Assembly: GCA_003153215.1 (NCBI GenBank)
Contig: PLXL01000277.1
Location: forward strand, 1 to 23,086
Origin: Candidatus Dormiibacterota bacterium
Lineage (GTDB): Bacteria > Chloroflexota > Dormibacteria > Aeolococcales > Aeolococcaceae
Reading direction: 5' to 3'
DNA: 23,086 nt
The notes under the pieces were generated by a model that was not told where the DNA came from, did no database searches, and saw only the letters and a program-made list of their open reading frames with translations. Every line of letters starts with the position of its first letter. Within the stretch, counting starts at the first letter, position 1. The translations under genes and the position numbers were made by a program. This document shows, piece after piece, positions 6,343 to 13,952 of this stretch.

Positions 6343-7686
6343 TTACGCTTGAGCATCGGGTCGGCGACCTGAGGACGCCTCCGTTGCGGGCAACGGCGAA
6401 TGCTGACCGCGCCCGCGCTCCGGAACTATTGCGATCCACGCTCCAAAGAACAGCACCACATAGCCTCCAACCGTGGCCCAGGCCACGCCGATGATGCCAA
6501 GGGGTCCGACGAGGAGAAGTGAGAGCACACTCGTCACCGCCAAGGTTGCGCCTGCTATGAGAACCTGAACACGCAGGACTCTGGCTGCGGTCATTCCGCA
6601 ACCCAGTGCCGAGCCCATGAGGTTTATCGTAAGTCCGAGTGCGAGCACGACGAATACGGACGACATGTGTCCATAGCCAGCGTGGTATATGAGGTGCAAT
6701 AGGGCCGGCCCAGCCAACCACGCCACCGCCGTGATCGCGAGCCCGATCCCCGTAAAGACGGCCAAGAGCATGAACATCGCCAAACGAAAGACGCCAGGCC
6801 TGTCCGCGATGTGAAGCTTCGCCAGGCGTGGGGCGGCTGCCGTGCTGAGGGCGCTCGTTAGTGTGGTGGGAGCCAGAATAAGGTACGCTACCGCCGCGAA
6901 GGCTCCAACGGAAGCATAGCCGAGACGGTCTTGTATGACCAGAGTGGGGAGGGCGCCGTTCATCGCGAGAATGCCCGAAACACACCCCAGAGGGAAGGCA
7001 AGCCGCGCCAATCTTGCGGTCTCGGGCCCAGCGGGGCCTAACTGTCCAGGCCAGACCGACTTCTCGGCCCGTAAGGCTCGCCTAGAGAGCGGAACAGCCA
7101 CCAGGGCAAGGGCCAACGCGGAGCCGCAAGCGGTCGCGACGCTCACCCAAACGACACTGTGCGTGACGAGCGCTGCGATAACTGCCCCTGCAAGCGAACT
7201 GAGCCCATTCAGCGCGCGGCCGACTCCAACGCCCACCATACGCTCCTGCCGCTGGCGAGTTGCATAGAGGATCTGACTGGTAGCGTCAATCGCCTTGGAT
7301 AGGCCAATCAGCAGAACGACGACCATGGGGATGGAGAAACCCTGAAGACGTGCGCTGAGCCCGCCGATGAACAGTATGGCGGCTAGATAAAGGAGGACTC
7401 CGAGCGACAGATAGGTGACGAACCGGAATCGGCGCTGGGCGTCGGTCGCCAAGAGGACTGGAAGCTGCATCGTCGCGAAGAGAATTACCGGCGCAGTGAA
7501 AGCTAGCGCGAAGGCGAACATGCCAAGTTGCGTGCTGTTTGTAGTTCTTGCGAGGAGAACGATGAAGCCTATTTGCGACAGACTGTACAAGCCATTGCCG
7601 ATGAACATGGACGCGAAGTTGCGCGCAATCGGTCGCCCACTCTGCACGACCCGCACACGCGAGGCCGAAATGGAGGACAGGGTCAT
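6343..7686 (-). CDS. wzx: Lipid-linked oligosaccharide flippase, Wzx/MATE-like
   Basis: 447 residues with about twelve hydrophobic segments along the whole length and short charged loops, the pattern of Wzx (PST/MOP superfamily). The N-terminus, ARNFASMFIGNGLYSLSQIG followed by VLLARTTNSTQLGMFAFALA, matches the first helices and the positively charged start of Wzx proteins. The role in the family is to flip undecaprenyl-linked repeat units across the cytoplasmic membrane. The ATG at 7686-7684 overlaps the TGA of the upstream wzy gene in ATGA, so the two are translationally coupled. Base composition is visibly lower in G+C than in neighbouring genes, as often seen for wzx/wzy acquired by transfer. 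Flippase sequences diverge strongly, so substrate specificity cannot be read. Confidence 0.85.
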   Translation of the reverse strand: MTLSSISASRVRVVQSGRPIARNFASMFIGNGLYSLSQIGFIVLLARTTNSTQLGMFAFALAFTAPVILFATMQLPVLLATDAQRRFRFVTYLSLGVLLYLAAILFIGGLSARLQGFSIPMVVVLLIGLSKAIDATSQILYATRQRQERMVGVGVGRALNGLSSLAGAVIAALVTHSVVWVSVATACGSALALALVAVPLSRRALRAEKSVWPGQLGPAGPETARLARLAFPLGCVSGILAMNGALPTLVIQDRLGYASVGAFAAVAYLILAPTTLTSALSTAAAPRLAKLHIADRPGVFRLAMFMLLAVFTGIGLAITAVAWLAGPALLHLIYHAGYGHMSSVFVVLALGLTINLMGSALGCGMTAARVLRVQVLIAGATLAVTSVLSLLLVGPLGIIGVAWATVGGYVVLFFGAWIAIVPERGRGQHSPLPATEASSGRRPDAQA

Positions 7687-9002
7687 GCTGGTGGCCTCTG
7701 GAGAGAGTCCACGTGCCGCCGAGCGTTTGTCTTGGTCGGCTCAGACAATGGTCGACGGTAGGTAGAGAAGGCCGTGCTCAAGAGCAACCCCACGATGGCC
7801 ATGATGCCAAAGAGCAGGATCAGCGATGGCAGATCATAGCCGCACATCATGAGAGCCGCGAATCGTGTGGGGGCCGTCAGAGAGGGGAACCTGAAGGAGA
7901 GGCGATCCGACAGCGCGGCAAGCGCTCCTGCCACCAGCAGGACGAACGGAACTGCAGCAAGACCGAAGTTGGTTGACGCCTCCTCGACGAAACCCAAGCC
8001 GAATCCCCAACCGAGCGACTCAGGTTGGCCACCGACGAGCTGGGCTGTGAAGTATGACGCGGACGACGACCCTTTCCATGGTGCCAAACCGCGCGGCACA
8101 AGGAACAATGCGCTGTAGACATATCCAGCACCGGGATATGGCATGATCTTGGTACCTAGGGCATCAGACATCGAGAGCGCCGTCGCCAATACAGGGGCTC
8201 GCGCGATGTCAGTTGACAGTGTGTCCACCACGAGATTTGGGGTCCCCACATTGGTTTCAGCATACTGCCACTTGTAGACAGCCAGCATCAGCGCGGCGAC
8301 GACAACGATGCCCATGCCTACAGAGAGCAGACGGAGGGGGCTAGGGCGGAGTCTCAGGACGACAAACATCAAGATAGGAAGCAGCAGGAGCGTGCGCTCG
8401 CCGACGGGGAGCGTGGCAATGGCTGCGGCGAGAACAAGATACGCCGCGAAGACAGTCCCGAGGTGTGAGCGGGCGTCTTTATGGGCCAGGTAGAACGCGA
8501 GGAGGTACGTTGGTAAGTAGAAGACAATCACAAGTGGGCCCCAGGCTTGTGCGAGGGATACGCGTACCGCGTAGAGTGGCTGACTACCGACGCTGATGAG
8601 CCCATAGAGCAGAAGGATGGTTCCCGCTAGGGCAGCGAGGAAATGGAAAGGGGCACGGCGCGATGGCCTGAACCATAGCGGGCGCGGTTCGAGCGGTGCG
8701 CGGTCTTGGTGGGCAAGAAGACCCCCAATCCTCATTAGCCAGGGCGCGAGCGATAACAGAATCGCTGTCCCTACGCGCATCCCTTCGCTGGTGGAGAACC
8801 ACGAGGGGAAATACTGGTTGGCGTAAGCAACGCCAATCGACTGAAGAGCGAGATCGACATCGTAATAGAGAATGAAGGAGGCAGTTGCAAAGTCGATGGT
8901 GCGAGGTACTATGTGATGACGCAGCGCCCGAAGGAATGGAAGAACGGCGATAGCGTGCGAGACGAGGACCAGCAGAACCAGCGTGTAGTCGAGCGCCGAC
9001 AT
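7683..9002 (-). CDS. wzy: Polysaccharide polymerase, Wzy/O-antigen polymerase-like
   Basis: 439 residues dominated by hydrophobic segments (about eleven). An extracytoplasmic-type loop in the second half contains VDTLSTDIARAPVLATALSM and the stretch MPYPGAGYVYSALFLVPRGL. This resembles the periplasmic loop and PRxxxP-like region of oligosaccharide repeat-unit polymerases. The call rests on topology and on the tight overlap with wzx (ATGA at 7683-7686), because Wzy proteins share little sequence. It would join repeat units on undecaprenyl pyrophosphate outside the membrane. Only about 90 bases separate its ATG (9002-9000) from an IS630 insertion that lies between the gene and any older upstream promoter. 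No strong promoter is visible in those 90 bases; the IS may drive or block transcription. Confidence 0.7.
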   Translation of the reverse strand: MSALDYTLVLLVLVSHAIAVLPFLRALRHHIVPRTIDFATASFILYYDVDLALQSIGVAYANQYFPSWFSTSEGMRVGTAILLSLAPWLMRIGGLLAHQDRAPLEPRPLWFRPSRRAPFHFLAALAGTILLLYGLISVGSQPLYAVRVSLAQAWGPLVIVFYLPTYLLAFYLAHKDARSHLGTVFAAYLVLAAAIATLPVGERTLLLLPILMFVVLRLRPSPLRLLSVGMGIVVVAALMLAVYKWQYAETNVGTPNLVVDTLSTDIARAPVLATALSMSDALGTKIMPYPGAGYVYSALFLVPRGLAPWKGSSSASYFTAQLVGGQPESLGWGFGLGFVEEASTNFGLAAVPFVLLVAGALAALSDRLSFRFPSLTAPTRFAALMMCGYDLPSLILLFGIMAIVGLLLSTAFSTYRRPLSEPTKTNARRHVDSLQRPPA

Positions 9003-9090
9003 TGCTTCAGCCTGGCGCCCGGGCGTTACGAGGCATGGGACTCAATCGGCAACTGAGAGTCGGCCAGATGGGGGGCGCGTCATGATCGAC

Positions 9091-9092
9091 TA
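9091..9092. repeat. TA target duplication, left side of the IS630 element
   Basis: TA at 9091-9092 matches TA at 10251-10252, and both sit in the context CTAG. IS630/Tc1/mariner elements insert at TA and duplicate it. Confidence 0.85.
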
Positions 9093-10250
9093 GTGTCCTG
9101 TACCGGAGATTCGTGAGAGAATAGGGGAGCCTCTTCCCGCTATCCTGAGGGCTCCTGCATGCATCCCACGCGAGGTCGTCCGAAAGCTCCGCTCGCGGTC
9201 AGCCCGGAGGACCGCCAAGCGCTCGAGCGCTGGACCCGGCGGCGCACCACGGCACAGGGTCTGGCCCTGCGCTCCCGCATCGTGCTGCGCTGTGCGAGCG
9301 GCGTGACCAACACCCAGGTCGCCGAGGAATTGCACGTCACCAACGCCACGGTCGGGAAGTGGCGGTCCCGGTTCATCAGCCGAGGGGTGGCCGGCCTGCT
9401 CGACGAGCCGCGCAGTGGCGCGCCGCGCAAGATCAGCGATGACCGCGTCGAGGCGGTGGTGGTGAAGACGTTGGAGTCCACGCCACGTGACGCCACCCAC
9501 TGGAGCACCAGGTCGATGGCGGTGACGAGTGGGCTCAGCCATACCAGCGTGCAGCGGATCTGGCGGGCCTTCGGCTTGCAGCCGCACCGCAGCGAGCACT
9601 TCAAGCTCTCCACCGACCCGCAGTTGATCGAGAAGGTGCGCGATATCGTCGGTCTCTACCTCAACCCCCCGGACCGCGCCCTGGTGCTCTGCGTCGACGA
9701 GAAGACGCAGATCCAGGCCCTCGACCGCAGCCAGCCGCTGCTGCCCATGGGGCCTGGCCAGGCCGAACGACAGACCCACGACTACCGGCGGCACGGCACC
9801 ACCTCGCTGTTCGCCGCCCTCGACGTCGCCACCGGCAAGATGATCGGCCAAGTGCACCGCCGGCATCGCGCCGTCGAGTTCCGCAACTTCCTCGACCGCA
9901 TCGACCACGAGGTGCCCGACGAGTTCGACCTGCACCTGGTGCTCGACAACCTGAGCACCCACAAGACGCCGTCGATCCAGCGCTGGCTCCTGCAGCGACC
10001 CCGCTTCCACCTCCACTTCACCCCGACCTATTCCTCGTGGATCAACGAGGTCGAGCGGTGGTTCGCGGAGCTGACCCGCAAGCAGCTGCGCCGCAGCGTG
10101 CACCGCAGCACTCGGGCGCTGGAGGACGCGATCCGCCTCTATCTCGCCACCCACAATGCCGATCCGCATCCCTTCATCTGGGTCAAGACGGCCGATGACA
10201 TCCTGGCCAACATCGAACGGTTTTGCCCACGAATCTCCGGTACAAGACAC
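9093..10250 (+). mobile_element. Complete IS630-family insertion sequence
   Basis: The left end (9093-9116) and the complement of the right end (10250-10227) agree at 22 of 24 positions, starting GTGTCCTGTACCGGAG and GTGTCTTGTACCGGAG. The element is 1,158 bp and carries one transposase gene. It is flanked by TA on both sides within CTAG, the preferred target reported for IS630 itself. It interrupts the region upstream of wzy. Two near-perfect ends, a clean duplication and an open transposase frame point to a recent insertion that is potentially still mobile. Confidence 0.92.
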
Positions 10251-10253
10251 TAG
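9159..10253 (+). CDS. IS630-family transposase, intact
   Basis: 364 residues, typical. The N-terminal double helix-turn-helix includes VTNTQVAEELHVTNATVGKW and RSRFISRGVAGLLDEPRSG. The DDE core shows Asp in VLCVDEKTQIQALDRSQP, Asp in HLVLDNLSTHKTP, and Glu in YSSWINEVERWFAELTRK. The ATG at 9159 has GAGG eight bases upstream. The last sense codon, CAC, ends exactly at the last base of the right inverted repeat. The stop codon TAG at 10251-10253 is made from the duplicated target TA plus the next flanking G, so the host target sequence supplies the terminator codon. Transposition by cut-and-paste at TA is established for the family. Confidence 0.93.
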   Translation: MHPTRGRPKAPLAVSPEDRQALERWTRRRTTAQGLALRSRIVLRCASGVTNTQVAEELHVTNATVGKWRSRFISRGVAGLLDEPRSGAPRKISDDRVEAVVVKTLESTPRDATHWSTRSMAVTSGLSHTSVQRIWRAFGLQPHRSEHFKLSTDPQLIEKVRDIVGLYLNPPDRALVLCVDEKTQIQALDRSQPLLPMGPGQAERQTHDYRRHGTTSLFAALDVATGKMIGQVHRRHRAVEFRNFLDRIDHEVPDEFDLHLVLDNLSTHKTPSIQRWLLQRPRFHLHFTPTYSSWINEVERWFAELTRKQLRRSVHRSTRALEDAIRLYLATHNADPHPFIWVKTADDILANIERFCPRISGTRH

Positions 10254-10694
10254 CGGTACCTGGGACTCGGTGCATCACGGCACGAGTAGTGTGGCCGCCG
10301 CGCCGATCGGTGAGTGCTTCGGCTCCGGTGTTGGGTTGGGGTCGGGGTGCGCTCGGCTGCCCGCACCACAGCCCCGTCCGAGATGAGCGGAAAGGATATC
10401 GCCTCCGCAGAAGCCTGTCAACCTTCCGCATTCTCTCAGGATTGGGTCCGATATCCCGGCCTGGCCCCACCTCGGTGCTCGGATCTGGCTCCACCCTGAG
10501 CACCCAGGTGAACGAGTGACATTAGCCTCAACGATACCGCACTCTTCGTTGGAGAAGACGGGTAAGGAGGGTTCGGGGGAGGTGGTCAAACAGGCTCGCT
10601 GGTGTGGATGTTGGCAGGTGTCATCGGTCGAGTCGGCGTGTTTCCGAGCCTCCTGGGCCGTCACAATGGCGAGGTTCCCGCCGTTTCCGGCGGG
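10254..10694. other. Intergenic stretch between two IS elements, no recognisable gene
   Basis: No frame on either strand shows a family motif, although several stay open by GC bias. At its right end CCCGCCG (10677-10683) and CGGCGGG (10688-10694) form a perfect 7-bp hairpin with a TTTC loop, directly against the IS3 end. Without the IS3 element this hairpin would lie just beyond the small minus-strand frame at 13395-13538. Confidence 0.5.
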
Positions 10695-11007
10695 TGGGCC
10701 TGACCCGCTTTGACGGACACGTTTGTTAGGCCGAGCACACAGCGGAGTGTTCGGATTCGTAGTCTGCCGGACTGAGGTTCCCGAGCGTCGAGTGGCGGCG
10801 CTCTCGGTTGTAGAAGACCTCGATGTACTCGAAGATGGCGCTCCTCGCCGCGGCCCGGGTCGGCCAGCTGTGGCGGTAGAGGAGGTCGAGCTTGAGGGTC
10901 GAGAAGAAGCTCTCCGCCACCGCGTTGTCCCAGCAGTTGGCCGGTCGGCTGAGGCTGGACCGGATGCCGGGGCTCGTTAGGACGTTGGTGTAGGCCTCCG
11001 ACGTGTA

Positions 11008-11010
11008 TTG
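11008..11010. repeat. 3-bp target duplication (TTG) of the nested IS30-family element, left copy
   Basis: TTG at 11008-11010 is repeated at 12463-12465. Each is a CAA glutamine codon of the interrupted IS3 orfB read on the minus strand, in register. IS30-family members typically duplicate 2-3 bp. Confidence 0.82.
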
Positions 11011-12462
11011 GGCGAATTCAAGTGGTTGTCGCAACGCCTTATGAGCGAGGTGTTGCGATGGGAGTCCCCAAGCGTCGACGATCAGATCGAGCCGGACGTC
11101 CGAAAATGCGCTCTCCAGGGCGACCGCCAGGCTGGCAGCGCGAGCACAAGCAGCGCTTCTGGGAAGCCATCGTCGAGGGATCTTCGAGCGAGGATGCTGC
11201 CCGGACAGCGGGGGTGGCTCCAACAGTGGGGAGCCGGTGGTTCCGCCAAGCTGGCGGGGTGCGAATTTTTCCTTCTGCGCCACTCTCCGGTCGCTACCTC
11301 TCCTTCGCCGAGCGTGAAGAGATCGCCCTGCTCCGCGCCAAGACCTGCGGGATCCGGGAGATCGCTCGCCAGGTTGGCCGTTCCCCGTCGACGATCTCGA
11401 GGGAGCTGCGCCGGAACCCGGCCACCCGTGGTGGCCTGCTCGACTATCGAGCCACGCCCGCGCAGTGGCATGCGGACCGCCGAGCCAAGCGCCCGAAAGA
11501 CGCCAAGCTCGCAACGAACGCACGGCTCCGCCAGTACGTCCAGGAACGCCTCAGCGGCATGCTCGTGGCAGCTGACGGCACTGCTGCTCAGGGTCCCGCC
11601 GTGCAGTGGAAGGGACGGCGCCATGGGCGTCGCGCGCATCGGCGATGGGCCAACGCGTGGAGCCCCGAACAGATCGCCAACCGCCTTCGCCTCGAATACC
11701 CTGATGATGGGTCGATGCGGATCTCACACGAGGCGATCTACCAGGCGCTGTTCGTGCAGGGCCGGGGGGCTCTGCGGCGTGAACTGACGGCATGTCTGCG
11801 GACTGGGCGAGCGCTCCGGGTTCCGCGAGCCCGTGCCCGGCGGCGTGGCAAGGGCTTCGTCACCCAGGACGTCATGATCAGCGAGCGGCCGGCCGATGTC
11901 GACGATCGCGCCGTCCCCGGCCATTGGGAAGGAGACCTGATCCTTGGGCTGGGCAGTTCTGCCATCGGCACCCTCGTGGAGCGCACCACGCGGTTCACGA
12001 TGCTCCTCCACCTGCCCCGCATGGACGGGCATGGCGATGGCCCGCGAATGAAGGATGGCCCGGCCCTGGCAGGGCACGGTGCCGAGGCGGTGCGCGACGC
12101 CATCGCTGCGTCGATCGTGAAGTTGCCCGAGGAGCTGCGCAGATCGCTGACGTGGGATCAAGGCACAGAGATGGCCGAGCACGCGCGGCTTCGAGTCCAA
12201 ACCGGGCTGCTGATCTAGTTCTGTGACCCGCGAAGTCCGTGGCAACGAGGAACCAACGAGAACACAAACGGCCTACTGCGCCAGTACTTCCCCAAAGGCG
12301 CAGATCTCAGCAAGCACAGCGTTGAGGAGCTTGGAGCCGTCGCGGCGACCCTCAACGGGCGACCACGGAAGACCCTCGGTTGGCGGACACCCGCAGAGAC
12401 CTTGAACGACTACATAATCTCCGTCCAGGCAGGTACCGTTGCGACGACCCCTTGAGCCCGGG
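11011..12462 (+). mobile_element. IS30-family insertion sequence (second, different copy) nested in the IS3 element
   Basis: Ends: the plus strand from 11018 reads TCAAGTGGTTGTCGCAACG, and the complement from 12455 reads TCAAGGGGTCGTCGCAACG, 17 of 19 identical. The outer boundaries are fixed by the TTG duplication at 11008-11010 and 12463-12465, which gives 1,452 bp. It carries one transposase with an in-frame stop. Terminal repeats and protein both differ from the IS30 element at 4887-5960, so this is a separate lineage and not a copy of it. Insertion order is clear: IS3 first, then this element. Confidence 0.9.
11058..12455 (+). pseudogene. IS30-family transposase with a premature amber stop
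   Basis: From ATG 11058 the protein has an extra N-terminal helix-turn-helix (SSEDAARTAGVAPTVGSRWF), then LSGRYLSFAEREEIALLRAK with REIARQVGRSPSTISRELRR. These are followed by WSPEQIANRLRLEYPDDGSM, HWEGDLILGLGSS (first Asp) and LTWDQGTEMAEHARLR (second Asp). At 12216-12218 TAG interrupts QTGLLI. The same frame then continues without any shift as FCDPRSPWQRGTNENTNGLL, with the catalytic Glu, and NGRPRKTLGWRTPAETL, to TGA 12453-12455. The first IS30 transposase here has YFAHPRSPWERGTNEN at the same place, so the stop most simply arose from a Tyr TAC codon by C to G. The truncated product lacks the third catalytic residue. The open frame reaches back to 11022, but ATG 11058 fits family starts better. 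Confidence 0.9.
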
Positions 12463-13049
12463 TTGACAGCCCCTGTCGGTGTGATGAATCAGAGTCCCGG
12501 TCGGGCTGCGGCGAGCCAGGGCCATGTGCAGGGCCCCGAGCGGGAGCTCGGTGCGCAGGTGATCGGCCATCGCCCAGCCCACCACTCGGCGCGAGAAGCA
12601 GTCGAGGAGGGTCGCCAGGTACAGCCAGCCCTCCCAGGTGCGGATGTAGGTGATGTCGCCCACCCAGAGCTGGTCCGGGTGGGTCGGGGTGAAGTCGCGG
12701 CGCACCAGGTCGGGGATCACCGTGAGGGGATCGGCGACGGTGGTGTGCCGGTACCGCTTGGGGATGCGCCCGGCGAGGCCGGCGGCGTGCATCAGGCGGG
12801 CGACCCGTTTGCGACCGTGTCGGTCCCCGCAGACCTGCAGCTCGGCGTGCACTCGGGGCGCCCCGTACGTCTGCCGGCTGCGGGCGTGGATGGCGGCGAT
12901 GCGCTCTGTCAGCGCCAGGTCGGCGCGGGCACGCGCCGACAGCGGGTGGATCGACCAGTGGTAATAGGCGGCGCGGGAGACCTGCAGCACACGGCACAGC
13001 GTCCTGACCGCGTGGTTGACCTTCTCCACCTCGATGAACCGATACCGGC

Positions 13050-13340
13050 TCACCGGATCTCCTTGGCGAAGAAAGCTGCGGCCTTCTTGAGGATGGTCCG
13101 CTCCTCCTCGAGCACCCGAACCTGGCGACGCAGCCGGATGATCTCCTCCCGCGCGGCCGTGGTGAGGCCGTCCCGTGTGCCTCCGTCGACCTGGGTCCGC
13201 TGCACCCATTCGCGGACCGCGGTCTCGGTCAGGTCGAGGTCGCGGCTGATCTGCCCGATGCTCTTCCCGGACGAGCCCACCAAGGCGACCACCTCGGCCT
13301 TGAACTCGTCCGTGAACTTTCGACGCTCCCGTCGAGCCAT
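13050..13340 (-). CDS. IS3-family orfA (DNA-binding subunit)
   Basis: 96 residues from ATG 13340-13338, chosen over the frame opening at 13370 because AAGGAGGT lies five bases upstream. It begins ARRERRKFTDEFKAEVVALV, followed by IGQISRDLDLTETAVREWVQ, the HTH_Tnp_1 (IS3/IS911) helix-turn-helix. A leucine-zipper-like coiled coil EIIRLRRQVRVLEEERTILK and KKAAAFFAKEI complete it. In the family OrfA binds the inverted repeats and is fused to OrfB by -1 frameshifting. Here the two frames overlap in GTGA (13050-13053), which also allows reinitiation. OrfA is intact, but its partner is split. Confidence 0.9.
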   Translation of the reverse strand: MARRERRKFTDEFKAEVVALVGSSGKSIGQISRDLDLTETAVREWVQRTQVDGGTRDGLTTAAREEIIRLRRQVRVLEEERTILKKAAAFFAKEIR

Positions 13341-13394
13341 CTGGACCTCCTTCGTGGGGTTGTCCCCCACATCATGGTGGTCCGTCTTACCGGG

Positions 13395-13538
13395 TCAGGC
13401 CCACTCCTCGAGGGCGGTGACATCCCCCGAGAGGGCTGGCCCCAGACGCCCCCGAAGCTGGCGCATCAACTTCGCTTCCAGTTCGGTGAGAGCCCGCTCA
13501 CCGAAGTCGACTCCCAACTGGACAACGATGCTGGTCAC
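13395..13538 (-). pseudogene. Start of an unidentified gene, cut by the IS3 insertion
   Basis: GTG at 13538-13536 has GGAGG about eight bases upstream. The frame reads VTSIVVQLGVDFGERALTEL, then EAKLMRQLRGRLGPALSGDV and TALEEWA (47 residues). Its stop, TGA at 13397-13395, is the first three bases of the IS3 terminal repeat. Joining the flanks with one GGCC copy would continue it as HPPETAGTSPL before a stop, so the original product was about 58 residues or was already decayed. The helical Glu/Leu/Arg composition and good ribosome-binding site suggest a real gene start. It might be the N-terminus of some other transposase, but I do not recognise the family. Confidence 0.4.
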
Positions 13539-13553
13539 TGAAGTTCCCTCCGG

Positions 13554-13652
13554 ATGGGTTGGTTGGCGTCAGCGCGATCGCAGAGGGGGCGTTCTGCAGT
13601 CTACCGAATCCACCTGCCGGAATTGGAGATGCTTCTTGAGGGAGCGCGACCT
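13554..13652 (+). pseudogene. Possible winged-helix relic
   Basis: One short frame reads MGWLASARSQRGRSAVYRIH and then LPELEMLLEGA before losing any pattern. The GWL...RGRSAVYRIHLP arrangement resembles the last strand pair (wing) of winged-helix DNA-binding domains of replication or plasmid proteins. No upstream helices are present, and the frame crosses a promoter-like element. I treat it as a weak relic only. Confidence 0.2.
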
Positions 13653-13653
13653 C

Positions 13654-13682
13654 TTGACAGGACGCGGCCCAGGAGGCATTAT
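13654..13682 (+). promoter_or_regulatory. Candidate sigma-70-type promoter
   Basis: TTGACA at 13654-13659 is a perfect -35 box. CATTAT at 13677-13682 matches four of six -10 positions, with an exactly 17-base spacer. It points at the GT2-GT4 pair, whose first start codon is about 270 bases downstream, so the leader would be long. No other strong candidate lies between it and the gene. Confidence 0.45.
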
Positions 13683-13952
13683 CTATTACCCGTCAGACGA
13701 TCTCCATCCGGGACTCGCCTGGTCAGTTTCACCCAGCGGCTTTGGTCAATTCCACCCTGCGCCGTCAACGCCAGACAGCAGACACCAGTGCGCTGCACCA
13801 GCGCTGAGCCATGCAATCCGCGGGAGACGATGCGATCTACCCAGTTCAGAGGCGAGACTGGGTTCCACTACGGAGGTTCATGATGCCGTGCAATGGGTGC
13901 TTGGCTGGTGGGATACTTGGCTCTGCGTGCCTGAGGGAATCGGAAGTGACGC

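Larger units (their letters stand above)
10726..13053 (-). pseudogene. IS3-family orfB transposase, split by a nested IS30-family element
   Basis: The 5' part (13053 down to 12463) starts at GTG in the GTGA overlap with orfA and reads VSRYRFIEVEKVNHAVRTLC. It then has TYGAPRVHAEL, WVGDITYIRT with the first Asp, and HHTDRGCQ with the second Asp. The 3' part (11010 down to 10726) resumes with QYTSEAYTNVL, contains WDNAVAESFFSTLK with the catalytic Glu, and ends RRHSTLGNLSPADYES plus a short tail. The insertion falls after a CAA (Gln) codon that is present on both sides (TTG on the plus strand at 12463-12465 and 11008-11010), in the same frame. Removing one copy plus the insert restores an uninterrupted rve-domain protein of about 290 residues. 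The gene is broken by insertion and not by decay. Confidence 0.9.
10701..13397 (-). mobile_element. IS3-family insertion sequence, interrupted by a second IS
   Basis: Inverted ends: plus strand from 10701 reads TGACCCGCTTTGACGGAC, and the complement read from 13397 gives TGACCCGGTAAGACGGAC. Both start with TGA as IS3 members commonly do. Outside them lie GTGGGCC on the left and GGCCCAC on the right. These can be read as a 4-bp GGCC target duplication or as an extension of the inverted repeats to 10694/13404; the sequence cannot separate the two. Subtracting the nested IS30 (11011-12462) and one TTG copy leaves about 1.24 kb, a normal IS3 size. It carries overlapping orfA and orfB on the minus strand. 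orfB is split, so the element cannot now make its transposase. Confidence 0.85.

Noticed and set aside
9090..10250. Minus-strand open frame of 386 codons
   Set aside because: Antisense to the IS630 transposase, which has complete DDE motifs.
10254..10694. Small genes between the IS630 and IS3 elements
   Set aside because: Several short frames stay open on both strands, but none has a ribosome-binding site together with a recognisable pattern.
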